64,000 nt of DNA, from the NCBI GenBank assembly GCA_943704525.1, contig CALSCQ010002712.1, forward strand, positions 28,907 to 92,906, read 5' to 3'. Under the pieces are notes generated by a model. That model had not been told where the DNA came from and searched no databases. It was given only the letters and a program-made list of their open reading frames with translations. Shown here in pieces: positions 63,466-64,000 of this stretch (position 1 is its first letter; each line of letters opens with the position of its first letter). A program made the translations under genes and the position numbers. Source of the stretch: Pigoraptor vietnamica (Eukaryota; Opisthokonta; Filasterea).

Positions 63466-64000
63466 ATGACGGACGCAAAGGTACTTCTCGACGTGATGCC
63501 CGAGTATCAGAGCTCGAAGATGATGGCCGTGTCGAATCCCATCGGACGACTTGAAGCAAATACAGGCAGAGTTCAGCTGCGAACGACTGCCCTCTCGCAG
63601 AGCGCTAAGGCAGGTCAGCAGATTACAATCGGCCCCGTTCCCACGCCCTTTGGGCAGGCGCTCGTGGGCCCTTGCTATCTCAACTTTGACATTGCGCTCG
63701 ATGCTGCAAGCGGTTTTGTGCCTACGGGGTCGACCATGCTGTTCAAGAAGAACATGTGGAATGCCAGCTCGCGTGTGCGCATCGTTGTTGGCTCACAAGT
63801 CGTCTACGACCTGCAGAATCCGGGCAAGATCTACTCGCTTTTCAATTGCTTTAGGACTGCCGAGTTCACAAACTCTTATGGAAAGCTGCTTGAACTTCAT
63901 GGGTCCGATGAAGTGAATCCAAATAACTTCTCGGTCGATTCGTCGGGTGCTGCACAGTATTGGAGCGATGAAGGGTATCGCAAGGCGGTCGTCGATGTGG
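63466..64000 (+). CDS. Capsid-like protein, truncated by the window end
   Basis: Starts at an ATG 70 bp after the small ORF, behind TATATAT at 63442-63448, and stays open to the last base (178 codons). The pattern is that of a jelly-roll virion protein: a leader, then ITIGPVPTPFGQALVGPCYL leading into a beta strand LNFDIAL, and SRVRIVVGSQVVYDL followed by an aromatic/hydrophobic KIYSLFNCF. Such an RVRI-GS-VV segment occurs in double-jelly-roll-type major capsid proteins of eukaryotic DNA viruses. The rest of the gene lies outside, so length and fold cannot be checked here. Codon use and composition differ from the host genes. Confidence 0.5.
   Translation, partial: MTDAKVLLDVMPEYQSSKMMAVSNPIGRLEANTGRVQLRTTALSQSAKAGQQITIGPVPTPFGQALVGPCYLNFDIALDAASGFVPTGSTMLFKKNMWNASSRVRIVVGSQVVYDLQNPGKIYSLFNCFRTAEFTNSYGKLLELHGSDEVNPNNFSVDSSGAAQYWSDEGYRKAVVDV

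Larger units (their letters stand above)
62440..64000 (+). mobile_element. Putative integrated viral/Polinton-like virion-protein block (continues past window)
   Basis: From about 62440 the DNA is markedly A+T-richer than everything to its left. Genes become intronless, same-strand and separated by gaps of about 70 bp, each preceded by A+T-rich TATA-like DNA. Three ORFs follow: a protein resembling single-jelly-roll minor capsid proteins, a small amphipathic Lys-rich protein and a larger capsid-like protein cut off by the window end. This is the style of a DNA virus or Polinton-like virus inside a eukaryotic genome. No integrase, polymerase, ATPase or terminal repeat pair is visible, so the element class stays open. 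The sharp boundary could also be an assembly join. Confidence 0.55.

Overview
The window is nuclear DNA from a GC-rich, gene-dense eukaryote. Fifteen protein genes run almost back to back, most split by short GT-AG introns (about 70-250 nt) that can be placed because the reading frame and a known protein family continue across each junction. The gene set includes a cilium/flagellum protein (CFAP52), a Polycomb PRC2 subunit (EED), an animal-type ryanodine receptor, a survivin-like BIR protein, CLEC16A and WBP2. This suggests a flagellated unicellular relative of animals or a neighbouring heterotrophic protist lineage. I cannot name the species from sequence alone.

Layout: 1-14581 ryanodine receptor (+, 5' end cut by the window); 14935-16165 UBE2J1-type ER ubiquitin-conjugating enzyme (-); 16566-19265 EED (+); 19302-19949 YBEY RNase (-); 20415-23149 CFAP52 (+); 24338-29531 ABCC/MRP transporter (+); 30025-31433 Mpv17 family (+); 31618-34797 multipass metallophosphatase (-); 35474-37669 CDC6-type AAA+ (+); 38534-40025 WBP2-type GRAM protein (-); 40519-45216 PPR protein (-); 45972-50604 CLEC16A (+); 51025-51655 survivin-like BIR (-); 52376-56843 WD40/HEAT protein resembling WDR87/WDR97 (+); 57269-61829 a nucleotidase-like ectodomain fused to a class C 7TM receptor (-). 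From about 62440 to the window end the composition becomes visibly A+T-richer and intronless. It carries three closely spaced ORFs that look like a virion-protein block of an integrated DNA virus or Polinton-like element.

Neighbouring genes mostly alternate in strand, giving divergent pairs with short shared promoter regions and convergent pairs with very short 3' gaps (36 bp between the EED and YBEY stop codons). The genes do not form one pathway. Themes present are intracellular Ca2+ release and membrane signalling (RyR, 7TM receptor), cell cycle and chromatin (CDC6, BIR, EED), organelle RNA and membrane biology (PPR, YBEY, Mpv17), protein and membrane quality control (UBE2J1, CLEC16A) and cilia (CFAP52, probably the WDR87/97-like protein).

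The most noteworthy items are (i) the 7TM receptor whose ectodomain keeps the 5'-nucleotidase fold motifs but has lost every recognisable metal ligand, (ii) the viral-like capsid block at the right edge, and (iii) a ryanodine receptor with two intact canonical EF-hand loops. Exon coordinates and protein lengths are my manual splice models; all sums are divisible by three, but they have not been tested against transcripts.
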